In this document: positions 34,772-41,930 of the stretch, in pieces
How the letters are laid out: each line of letters begins with the position of its first letter
Numbering within the stretch: position 1 is the first letter of the stretch
Made by a program: the position numbers and the translations under genes
Assembly (NCBI GenBank): GCA_900766135.1
Contig: CAAFUF010000039.1
Location: 62,001-126,000, forward strand
From: Paenibacillaceae bacterium
GTDB lineage: Bacteria; Bacillota; Bacilli; Paenibacillales; Paenibacillaceae
Reading direction: 5' to 3'
DNA length: 64,000 nucleotides
The notes under the pieces: generated by a model
The model's database searches: none
Told to the model about the DNA's origin: nothing
What the model saw: the letters and a program-made list of their open reading frames with translations, nothing else

Positions 34772-35371
34772 ATGGCCGTTTTGAAGAAATACAAATGGAC
34801 GTGGATCCTGCTAGCCATCTGCGTGATTCTGGCGGGATACCTGCTCTGGGATACGTACGCTAAGTCCAAGCTGCCGGTCATCCGTCCCGTCGCCGATTTT
34901 AGTATGGAGAACGTGGACGGCAAGACGGTGACGCTGCAGGACACGAACGGCAAGGTCCGGTTGTTTTATTTCTTCTTCGCCAATTGCCCCGACGTTTGTC
35001 CGATCACGACTTTTCGTCTGAGCCAGGTGCAGGATATTTTGAAGGATAAAGGTCTGTTCGGCCAAGAGGCCTCCATTGTGTCGGTTACGTTTGATCCGGA
35101 ACGCGACACGCTGGAGAACATCAGGGCGTTTGGCGATAAGTTCAAGGCGGATTATTCCGGTTGGTATTTCCTGCGCGGGGATCAGCAGAAAACGATCGAT
35201 CTGGCGATGGACTCGTTCAAAATCCTGATCAATCAGGATGCGGATGGAAATTTCGTGCATATGGACTTGATCGGTCTCGTGGACCGGGAGGGCCGGCTGC
35301 GGGAAATTTACCGGCCGGAGGCGACGCCGGACGAAATCGCCGCAGGCGTCGTGAACCTGGTTAAGGAGTAG
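34772..35371 (+). CDS. SCO1/SenC-family copper chaperone
   Basis: 199 residues with an N-terminal membrane anchor (about 10-26) and an external thioredoxin-like domain. The copper ligands Cys72 and Cys76 (CPDVCP) and His163 (FVHMDLIGL) are all present. It delivers copper to the CuA site of cytochrome c oxidase. It starts 13 bp after ctaB, so the two form an operon for oxidase assembly. Confidence 0.93.
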   Translation: MAVLKKYKWTWILLAICVILAGYLLWDTYAKSKLPVIRPVADFSMENVDGKTVTLQDTNGKVRLFYFFFANCPDVCPITTFRLSQVQDILKDKGLFGQEASIVSVTFDPERDTLENIRAFGDKFKADYSGWYFLRGDQQKTIDLAMDSFKILINQDADGNFVHMDLIGLVDREGRLREIYRPEATPDEIAAGVVNLVKE

Positions 35372-35391
35372 CTTCTCGAATTCACTTCGCG

Positions 35392-35540
35392 ATCTAGATA
35401 GGCTTTTCGGCGCCGAGAAGGTTGGATGAAGAGAGGGAGTGAGTGGCGGAGCGTAGGTTGAACCTACGTGAGCAACGGAGCGACCGTCCGATTTCAAGAT
35501 TCGATGCCGAATCAACTCCTTTGAAGTTACTTCGCGATCA
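35392..35540. repeat. Dispersed intergenic repeat, copy at 35.4 kb
   Basis: It has the same order as the 16.9-kb copy: GAGAAGGTTGGATGAAG, a GAGCGTAGGTT/AACCTACG hairpin, TTTCAAGATTCGATGCC, ending CTTCGCGATC. CACTTCGCGATC-like sequence flanks it on both sides (about 35392 and 35529). It fills the gap between the SCO1-type gene and the converging Toprim gene. Confidence 0.75.
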
Positions 35541-35897
35541 AAAGCCGTCATAAGAGGCCGGTGTTGAGGGGTATGCGATATACTCCTCCAGCCCGGCTTT
35601 TTCTAATTGCGCGATTAAATATTCGTCGGGCGTCCCTTCCACGCCGGCATAACCCCGTCTCGTATAGATTTGCACCGCATCGGGAAAAGCGTCCCGCAGC
35701 ACGCCACGGATGCGTTTGCCGGAAGGATCGTTATCGAGGAACAGGAACAGCTCGTCGTCCTTGACTTTTTTGCGTAAGCTTTCCAGCTTCTCATTGTTTA
35801 GCGTGCCGAATGTGCAATAAATCTGGATTTCCTCGTTCAGCAGGCGCCGCAGCTTGCTGCGGTCGTTCTTGCCTTCCACGATAATGCTGATGTTCAA
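35538..35897 (-). CDS. Small Toprim-domain protein
   Basis: 119 residues consisting of a single Toprim domain, with the catalytic Glu8 (VEGKND) and the DxD pair Asp55/Asp57 (FLDNDPSG). The start is TTG at 35897, after AGAGGTG. Stand-alone Toprim proteins occur in RNase M5 (rRNA maturation), OLD nucleases and small Bacillales proteins such as YusF, which this resembles most in size. The nucleic-acid target is unknown. Confidence 0.8.
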   Translation of the reverse strand: MNISIIVEGKNDRSKLRRLLNEEIQIYCTFGTLNNEKLESLRKKVKDDELFLFLDNDPSGKRIRGVLRDAFPDAVQIYTRRGYAGVEGTPDEYLIAQLEKAGLEEYIAYPSTPASYDGF

Positions 35898-36064
35898 TCT
35901 GAAATCACCTCTGGATCAAGGATGGGATCGGTTCGGTTCGGTTTTGGTATGTTTCTAGTTTATCCCTTGGCACGGGGGTGATGCAAAGCAATTGGTTGCC
36001 CACTCAGGTATAGCGTGTGGAGAAGCCCGGGACATTCGGTAGGAAGGAGGGGGCCAGGGAATTG

Positions 36065-36250
36065 CTGCAAATGTACAGTTATTTTCCCCGGATTAGGTTA
36101 AACTTCGCAAATTCCTGCAAAACTGCAGTTATTTTAAAGGAAAAGTACCGACATTCCGAATATCAGCCCAAATACCTGCATTTTTGCATCTATTTCGCCG
36201 GGATCTTCAAAATTGGCCGAAAATACCTGCATTATTGCAGGTATTTTGGA
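36065..36250. repeat. Four spaced TGCA hairpin units
   Basis: Units start at 36065, 36115, 36176 and 36227. Each has CTGCA, two to four A/T-rich bases, a TGCA or ACAG arm, then a TATTT block: for example CTGCAAAACTGCAGTTATTTT and CTGCATTATTGCAGGTATTTT. Spacings are 50, 61 and 51 bp. An 82-codon frame across them is almost certainly not a gene. The surrounding interval 35898-36304 shows nothing else. Confidence 0.55.
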
Positions 36251-36304
36251 AAAACGGGGAATTAAGCGGATTTTTGGCAGCGGAAATGGAGGATCGTTAC
36301 TCGC

Positions 36305-36424
36305 CTACTCGTCCTCCATTACAAGAAGTTCAGGCAGGCTGATGTTTAGTGTTCTGCAAATCTGCTCCAGCGTGTCAAAATAGGCTGCATTGACTTTATC
36401 GGAGCATAAACTTGTTGTCCGAGG
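36305..36424 (-). pseudogene. C-terminal remnant of an Xre-family regulator
   Basis: Reading leftward to a TAG at 36305-36307 gives LCSDKVNAAYFDTLEQICRT followed by LNISLPELLVMEDE, the typical last helices of a Cro/CI-type helix-turn-helix regulator. The N-terminal half is missing: the similarity ends where the plus-strand remnant begins. No start codon or ribosome binding site is in the right place. Confidence 0.5.
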
Positions 36425-36573
36425 ATGAATTCAACCAGCTTGAAAGGATGCTCGATTTACGAGGCCAGTCCGAGTCGATGCATGCCGCATCCACTTTTAT
36501 CAACGGGTTTCAGCTTGGAGCGTTAATAATGATGGAAGTATATACAGCTAAGGAAGGGCTTATGTATGGTTAA
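36411..36573 (+). pseudogene. C-terminal remnant of a small helical protein
   Basis: The frame NLLSEDEFNQLERMLDLRGQ, then SESMHAASTFINGFQLGALI, ends at a TAA (36571-36573). It looks like the conserved C-terminus of a small Paenibacillus-type helical protein often found with Xre regulators, but no start or N-terminal half is present. It overlaps the end of the Xre remnant, suggesting a deletion joined two decaying genes. Confidence 0.4.
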
Positions 36574-36663
36574 GATAGCTTACTGGTTCTTATATGGCAT
36601 AATTTAACTTGTACAATTGAACTTGGGTGAGAAAGTATTGCCTCCGGATCGGAGGTGATGTGT

Positions 36664-36744
36664 ATGAAATTTTCGTTTTCGGAAGTGCTCATGCTTGGGA
36701 TGTTTATCCTCGCGTTGCTCACTTATCTGAATAAACGAAAATAA
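36664..36744 (+). CDS. Holin-like type I toxin peptide (26 aa)
   Basis: The peptide MKFSFSEVLMLGMFILALLT plus YLNKRK has one membrane helix and a basic tail, like the Hol_Tox/TxpA class of type I toxins. A very strong ribosome binding site (GGAGGTGATGTGT) precedes the ATG. A bidirectional terminator follows immediately, and a minus-strand promoter lies downstream facing it, as expected for an antisense-RNA antitoxin. It would act in the membrane if translated. Confidence 0.65.
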   Translation: MKFSFSEVLMLGMFILALLTYLNKRK

Positions 36745-36780
36745 CCCGCCCAGGTTAGCGCCGAGGGAACGGGTTATTTT
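36738..36780. terminator. Shared bidirectional terminator of toxin and antisense RNA
   Basis: AAAATAACCCG pairs with CGGGTTATTTT; A/T runs on both sides allow termination in either direction. Confidence 0.7.
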
Positions 36781-36853
36781 CCGACTTCATCTTGGAGGTT
36801 TCCCACCCAAGTGTTGTACAAGGGAGGCTGTTGGCGCAGCCTCCTTTTCCTAT
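36738..36853 (-). ncRNA. Candidate antisense antitoxin RNA
   Basis: Predicted from the minus-strand promoter at 36859-36887 to the bidirectional terminator, about 115 nt. Its 5' end forms a strong hairpin (GGAGGCTG-CGCCAA-CAGCCTCC). Its 3' part is complementary to the toxin mRNA 3' end, the layout of RatA/TxpA-like pairs. Confidence 0.45.
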
Positions 36854-36950
36854 TGTTATCTTAGCACATCGTGCTGTATACCTCAATCACACCATCCAAG
36901 TTAATTCATAATCCAGCGATGCGGAGGGGGAGGCTCTTGGCGCAGCCTTC
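36822..36950. repeat. Duplicated GC-rich hairpin downstream of the toxin
   Basis: GGGAGGCTGTTGGCGCAGCC (36822-36841, extended to CTCC) recurs as GGGAGGCTCTTGGCGCAGCC at 36928-36947. The second copy may mark a decayed second toxin-antitoxin unit. The rest of 36950-37090 shows no supported gene. Confidence 0.45.
36859..36887 (-). promoter_or_regulatory. Promoter for the antisense RNA
   Basis: On the minus strand TTGAGG (36887-36882), 17-bp spacer, TAAGAT (36864-36859). Confidence 0.5.
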
Positions 36951-37089
36951 GCTACCGAATCCGCCGGAGCGTGTCAGAACGTTCCGAAAGCATCGCGAAC
37001 CAAAGGAAACTCGCTGCTGTTCAAAGTCATGGCGTCCGCGAAGCCGGCAATGATCCCCAGCGTCAGTAGGCCGGATGGTCTTTTCATAT

Positions 37090-37140
37090 GAAAAAACAGG
37101 GTGCACGCTCGCGGATTGCGGTGAGGCCCCCTGTTTTTTG
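37090..37140 (-). terminator. Terminator of the serine hydrolase gene
   Basis: AAAAAACAGGG and CCCTGTTTTTT pair across a GC-rich 25-nt centre, giving a T6 run on the minus strand (and on the plus strand). Confidence 0.65.
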
Positions 37141-37163
37141 CGCAAAACTTGAAATATGAACCG

Positions 37164-39242
37164 TTATGAGTTCAAGGAAATACGGAAAGTCGCCCCCGGA
37201 TCTCCGACAAACACGATCGTCCCGTTCTCAGGCAGTTTCACTTCGTTGTCACCGCTGACCACCGAGAAGCTCACGCAAACCCCGGAGGCATCATATACCG
37301 CAAAAGACGCTTTGGCCGGCAGATCGACGGTGATCGTTTTTCCGGCCGCTTTGGCAGGAATGCTAAACCAGCGTGCCTGTTCCGAGGGACGCAAGGTCAC
37401 CGAGGACTTCTTGCCCGGGTACAGTTCCTTGATTTGATCTCCGCTCATGTACAAGGAACCGGCGGCTTCCAGGTATTCGCTTCCGGCTTGGGTAAAGAAA
37501 CGGAATTCCGCCGAATCGCGGCTACCCGTGCCGGGAACTTGATGTTTGCCCATCAGCGAATCGGGCCCCGTGATTTGTTTGTCCAGCACGTAGCCGGGCA
37601 GGCTGTCAGTACGGTTAATTTGGATGATTGGCAAAGAGGCGAAGTAGGCAATCGAGCTGTATTTCTCCGATACCAGGAAATAGGGTTTGCCGTCGCGTTG
37701 TTTCCAAGCGGCCTCAACGTCCGGCGAGATCGCGTTCTCTTCAAGCTTTTCCGCGGAATAAAGATTTAGCGCCATCTGTCCCAGATCAGGAACGGAGGCA
37801 TATTGTCTTTCCCACAGATACGTGCGGCCGTTCTTCTCCTTCACGAAGCTGACCTTCAGCGAGCCGTCTTCGCTGACGAAGGTGCCGTCCTTCGTATAAA
37901 CCAGCCTGGGAAGACCGAGGGATTCGTCCGGAGCAAACGGAGAGGTTACGTTGAGCTCACCCCCCGCCACATCGATGCGGATCAATTGATTCGTCGCCCC
38001 GTAGAATCCGCTGTACTGTGTCATCTCGTTCGGCATGTCGGCTTTTTCCGGCGTACCGAAGGACTTGGCCGGCTTAAGCTCCTTAATCGTTCCTTTGTCC
38101 TTTAATGCCTGGAGCAACAGTTCGTTTGCGAGCAACTGATTGAGCGAGCTGGAGCCGCCGGAGGAGAGGACGGCCGCAGCCAATTTCTGTTCCGGCAATA
38201 CGACGAGCTCGGCATGGTACATCAGCGTATCCCCGCCCTTGGCCAACGCTTTGATGCCGTACTCGCTAAACGGGTACAACCTCATGCTATCCCAACCCAG
38301 TCCGAAGTCGAAGCTGTTGTCGGCGTCTTGCGGCCATACACCTCGTTTGTATTCCGGCTGGGCCATGGCGTTAGCAGCCTGTTCGGACAGGAGATGTTTG
38401 GCTTCGCCCGTAAACAAGCCGGCGAATTTCACCATGTCCTCTGCGGTGGAGTAGATGCCCCCTGTTCCAATCACATTCACCGTTTCGTTCGGCAATTGTT
38501 CCGGAACGCCAGGCGCATAAAGTGCGGCAAATTTGCTTGCGTCCAGATCGTCCTGCGACGTCAACGTATGCTTCATGCCGAGCGGCTCGGTGAACTCCTT
38601 GTGGATATAGTCGGTAAAATCCAGGCCGCTGACGCGTTCAACCAGAATTTCCGCCAGCGTAAACCCGTCGTTACTATATACCGAATACGCGCCCGGGTCG
38701 GCCTTTAGGGGCTGATCGGCCAGCTGTTTGAGCAGCGTATCATGTGCGTAAGGGTCGTTATCCTCGAAAAGAAAAGCGTTGGCAAGGCTGGATCCCTGCA
38801 GTCCCGAGGAATGGTTAAGCAGCATGCGCGGCGTGATCTGCTTGTACCGATCGTCCTTCATTTTAAACTCCGCTATGTAATTCACCAAAGGCATATCCAG
38901 GTTGATTTTGCCTTGGTCAACCAGTTTCATGACAGCGGCGGTCGTGAACATTTTGCTGGTCGAACCGATCCCGTACATCGTTTCGGAGGTCAGCGGGACG
39001 TTGCCGGCAGCGTCGTTCTTACCGGCTTCTCCGGAGACGATAATCTTCCCGTTGTCGACCAGAGCGTACTGGACGCTGGTTGTTCCGTAGGTGCCGGTGA
39101 GCAGCGCGGCCTTCGCAGCGGCGATTTCGTCCAAGCTTTGTGGTGCTTTGTCGGTTGGCGGAGCTTCGGCTGCCATAACTCCGGCTGGCATCAGCAGCGT
39201 AAACGCTAGGATGATGGCTAGAAGCGCGTTTCGTTTCTTCAT
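37164..39242 (-). CDS. Secreted serine hydrolase of the beta-lactamase/PBP4* family
   Basis: 692 residues. The signal peptide ends near AAEAPP. The beta-lactamase-related domain (about 45-380) has the SxxK motif STSK (IGSTSKMFTTAAV), the YxN motif YSN (VYSNDGFTLAE) and HSSGL. The last 300 residues are a beta-rich extension typical of Paenibacillus homologues. It probably acts on D-Ala peptides or esters outside the cell. The ATG at 39242 follows GGGGAGGG. Confidence 0.88.
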   Translation of the reverse strand: MKKRNALLAIILAFTLLMPAGVMAAEAPPTDKAPQSLDEIAAAKAALLTGTYGTTSVQYALVDNGKIIVSGEAGKNDAAGNVPLTSETMYGIGSTSKMFTTAAVMKLVDQGKINLDMPLVNYIAEFKMKDDRYKQITPRMLLNHSSGLQGSSLANAFLFEDNDPYAHDTLLKQLADQPLKADPGAYSVYSNDGFTLAEILVERVSGLDFTDYIHKEFTEPLGMKHTLTSQDDLDASKFAALYAPGVPEQLPNETVNVIGTGGIYSTAEDMVKFAGLFTGEAKHLLSEQAANAMAQPEYKRGVWPQDADNSFDFGLGWDSMRLYPFSEYGIKALAKGGDTLMYHAELVVLPEQKLAAAVLSSGGSSSLNQLLANELLLQALKDKGTIKELKPAKSFGTPEKADMPNEMTQYSGFYGATNQLIRIDVAGGELNVTSPFAPDESLGLPRLVYTKDGTFVSEDGSLKVSFVKEKNGRTYLWERQYASVPDLGQMALNLYSAEKLEENAISPDVEAAWKQRDGKPYFLVSEKYSSIAYFASLPIIQINRTDSLPGYVLDKQITGPDSLMGKHQVPGTGSRDSAEFRFFTQAGSEYLEAAGSLYMSGDQIKELYPGKKSSVTLRPSEQARWFSIPAKAAGKTITVDLPAKASFAVYDASGVCVSFSVVSGDNEVKLPENGTIVFVGDPGATFRISLNS

Positions 39243-39440
39243 CAAACTAAAACCCTCCCCATTAATTGGATATACCTTTTAGTACGGTAACAGGGGATGG
39301 GAGGGTTCATATTTTTCGGAACATGATGGAAATCGTGCTGTGGAGGAAATCGGCGCACATGCAAAACGGCCTGCCGAAGGGCAGACCGGTGTGCAGGGTC
39401 AATTATTGATTGAAGGAACTAGAGAAGAGGAGCACGGAGG

Positions 39441-39770
39441 ATGATTACCAGCAAAATGTACAACACGAGAATCGTCCCCGTCGATGTCCAGAAGCCGAAG
39501 CCAGGACCCACCGGGCCCGGTCCGCAATTGTCAACGCCACCCATCTATGTTCACCCCGCTTTCAACATGATCGGTTATCGTTACTACACGATCATCTTAT
39601 GTAGGAGCATCACCCGTGCCCTGTGCAGCAGCCTAAGGTGGGATGAATTTATCCGGGGCACCTGTCTCAGATTTCATGGGCTTGGATCAGTGGGGGTGTC
39701 CGGTGCCGGCGCCAACCGGAGGCGGGAGCGTTCCGGCGTGTTTTTTGGGCGGAACGATAATGATCGTTAG
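39441..39770 (+). CDS. Doubtful small protein
   Basis: The first 53 residues (MITSKMYNTRIVPVDVQKPK, then PGPTGPGPQLSTPPIYVHPA) look protein-like and follow AGAGGAG at about 10 bp. The remaining half has no protein-like character and runs 84 bp into the 3' end of the converging MFS gene. The real product may be shorter through a frameshift, or the frame may not be a gene. Nothing else is visible between 39243 and 39686 apart from a short GC hairpin near 39372. Confidence 0.3.
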   Translation: MITSKMYNTRIVPVDVQKPKPGPTGPGPQLSTPPIYVHPAFNMIGYRYYTIILCRSITRALCSSLRWDEFIRGTCLRFHGLGSVGVSGAGANRRRERSGVFFGRNDNDR

Positions 39771-40859
39771 CATCAGCACAAAGAAGGCCAGGAAGTAAGG
39801 CGAATGCGAGCCGTGGATCGCTCCCGCGGCAATCGGGCCGATAAAGGAACCCAGCGACATCGCGATCGATTGCAGCGAAAAAACGGTCCCCAGCCGTTTT
39901 CCTCCGCTCAGATCGATAAACAGGGAGGCGATGGCCGGGAACACGACTCCTTTGGCCATCCCCAAGGCAAACAGCGTCACGGGGAGCGGGATGAAATCCA
40001 ACGCAGCCATGGCGAAGAACGATAAGGCGATACCTAGAACACCGACGCCCGCTCTTAGATAAGGGGAATAGCGGCTTAGAAATAACATCGACAGCGTCAC
40101 GAGCGCCCCTAGGCTGATAATGGAAAAATAGAAGCCCGTATGCAAGATGCCCTCGGTTCCGCCGGCCTGCAGCGGCAGTTCGAAAAACAATATGCCCTGG
40201 GAGCAGGCCACGGCGAGCGGCAGCAGATAATAGCGCAGCGGAATCACGTTGATTTTTACAGGTACCTGTACCTTGGGAGCTCCGGATTTTGCCTGGCGTT
40301 CCGCAAGTATCCGGGGAGGCTCCTTAATCGTGAAAATCGCAATGATCCCCGTCGAAATCAACAGCCAGCCCAGCATCTGAAAAGTGATCGTGAAGCCGGA
40401 TTGGGCAACCAGAAAAGCACCGGCGGCCGGCGACACGACCGAGGCGACCGTGTGCATGACCCCATGCCCGGCCATCAGTTTACCTTGCTGCACCGGATTC
40501 TTGGACAGCGAGGCGAGCATGGCCAGGCAAGCCGGAGACAAAAAGGCCAGCACAAACCCGCTGATCGAACGCAGCACAAGCAGCTGCCAGGGCTCGGTGA
40601 CATGGGCCTGAAGCAGGAGGATCCCCCCGGCGGTCAGCAAGCTGAAGATCATGTAATTCTTGCTGCCGTGACGGTCGACGCCCTGGCCGGCAATCAGATT
40701 GCCCGGCAGATGCGTCAGCGCATAGATGCCCATCATCCAGCCGATGAACGTGGGCGCGGCCCCGAGCGACAAGGCGAACGGAGTCAGGATCGGGTACTGG
40801 GCGTGCAGGTCGAAGAAAGCCAGAAACATAAAGAAATATAGCCAGAAGGCGATTTTCAC
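39687..40859 (-). CDS. MFS transporter
   Basis: 390 residues with 12 predicted helices. The loop 2-3 motif GQGVDRHGSKNYMIFSLL is the MFS signature (GxxxDRxGxK). GVMHTVASVVSPAAGAFLVA resembles motif C of drug/H+ antiporters, so it is probably an exporter. The start is GTG at 40859 after AAGGAGGGG. It stands alone, flanked on its 5' side by the 148-bp repeat array. Confidence 0.88.
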   Translation of the reverse strand: MKIAFWLYFFMFLAFFDLHAQYPILTPFALSLGAAPTFIGWMMGIYALTHLPGNLIAGQGVDRHGSKNYMIFSLLTAGGILLLQAHVTEPWQLLVLRSISGFVLAFLSPACLAMLASLSKNPVQQGKLMAGHGVMHTVASVVSPAAGAFLVAQSGFTITFQMLGWLLISTGIIAIFTIKEPPRILAERQAKSGAPKVQVPVKINVIPLRYYLLPLAVACSQGILFFELPLQAGGTEGILHTGFYFSIISLGALVTLSMLFLSRYSPYLRAGVGVLGIALSFFAMAALDFIPLPVTLFALGMAKGVVFPAIASLFIDLSGGKRLGTVFSLQSIAMSLGSFIGPIAAGAIHGSHSPYFLAFFVLMLTIIIVPPKKHAGTLPPPVGAGTGHPH

Positions 40860-40934
40860 GCTTCGCCCCTCCTTTTCGTAAAATGAACCGGTGTTAATAC
40901 TTGTACGCTCCCCAAGACGAACTTATTACCCCTC

Positions 40935-41357
40935 GGCTTTCCATCACGAAGCGGAACCCTAGAAGTTCATCGGCGTCGAATCTTGAATTCAGCCGGTCCT
41001 TCCGTTGCTCACGTAGCCTCCAACTACGCTCCGCTACTCAGTCCCTAACTTCATCCAACCTTCTTGGTGCTGAAAAGCCGTTCGGCTTTCCATCACGAAG
41101 GCGCTCAAGAAGCCCGCTTGGCGTCGAATCTTGAATTCAGCCGGTCCTTCCGTTGCTCGCGTAGCCTCTAGCTACGCTCCGCTACTCCGTCCCTAACTTC
41201 ATCCAACCTTCTTGGTGCTGAAAAGCCGTTCGGCTTTCCATCACGAAGCGGAACCCTAGAAGTTCATCGGTGTCGAATCTTGAATTCACCTAGGCTATCC
41301 GTTGCTCGCGTAGCCTCCAACTACGCTCCGCTACTCAGTCCTAGCTTCCTCCGTAGA
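40935..41357. repeat. Tandem 148-bp repeat array, three copies
   Basis: CGGCTTTCCATCACGAAG occurs at 40935, 41083 and 41231, exactly 148 bp apart. Each unit contains GTCGAATCTTGAATTCA, a CGTAGCC...GGCTACG-like hairpin region, CTAACTTCATCCAACCTTCT and GGTGCTGAAAAGCCG. The third copy is cut short at about 41357. Units are near-identical but carry point differences. The same unit occurs singly at 16.9, 35.4 and 43.1 kb. Confidence 0.9.
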
Positions 41358-41378
41358 TACAGCCACTTCGGGGTTAAG

Positions 41379-41408
41379 CTGACATGGCCTTGGGCCATCA
41401 TGTATAAT
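41379..41408 (+). promoter_or_regulatory. Promoter of the transglutaminase operon
   Basis: CTGACA, 18-bp spacer, perfect TATAAT (41403-41408). Confidence 0.65.
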
Positions 41409-41448
41409 GGGTTTAAAATTAAAGGAAATCAAAGGTGGAGGTTTCATC

Positions 41449-41892
41449 ATGTTTGATGTACAAGTATGGACCGAATTTCTGAAGGAAAACTGGCTGGTGA
41501 TCGTCGTGGCGCTGGTCATCCTTTTCCTCGTGCTGAATTTCGTAAGAACGGTCGTGAAATGGGCGTTGGTGCTGGTCATCGCCGCATTTATCATCATTTA
41601 CAGCGGCATCACGATGAAAGACATCGGCGATGCGGTAACGACGGTCAAAGAACAAGCCCTCGACATCAGCAAAACCGAAGCGTTGAACATGATGAAAAAC
41701 GAAGCGAAGGAAGCCGAGCTAACGCAAAATCCGGATGGTACGTTTACCATTACGACCCCGAACCTGGAGGTGACGGGACAAGCGGGCAGCGATAAAGTCA
41801 AGGTATCGTTCCGCGGAGTCTCTCTGGGAGAATGGTCGATGAACGACACGCTGGAGGCATTTATCCAGGAAGCCAAACGAAATTCCCAATAA
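41449..41892 (+). CDS. Hypothetical membrane-anchored protein
   Basis: 147 residues. Two N-terminal helices (about 14-32 and 34-52) precede an external soluble domain with short beta strands (GTFTITTPNLEVTG and KVKVSFRGVSLGEW). The ATG at 41449 follows GGTGGAGG; the upstream frame is open but lacks a site. It is 38 bp before the transglutaminase gene and is probably its partner. I do not recognise the family. Confidence 0.7.
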   Translation: MFDVQVWTEFLKENWLVIVVALVILFLVLNFVRTVVKWALVLVIAAFIIIYSGITMKDIGDAVTTVKEQALDISKTEALNMMKNEAKEAELTQNPDGTFTITTPNLEVTGQAGSDKVKVSFRGVSLGEWSMNDTLEAFIQEAKRNSQ

Positions 41893-41930
41893 AGATAACT
41901 GACGAACAACCAGATTAAACGGAGGAAATC

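Noticed and set aside
36017..36265. An 82-codon frame in the gene-poor patch
   Set aside because: It is generated by the TGCA/TATTT hairpin units; its Tyr/Phe/Cys-rich sequence simply reflects the repeat.
36974..37087. A 37-codon minus-strand frame beginning MKRPSGLLTLGIIAGFADAM
   Set aside because: Hydrophobic start is suggestive of a small membrane peptide, but there is no ribosome binding site and it begins immediately after a terminator-like hairpin.
40935..41357. CRISPR array considered for the tandem repeats here and at 55495-55790
   Set aside because: Units are 148 or about 80 bp with no short conserved repeat plus variable spacer pattern, and no cas genes are present.
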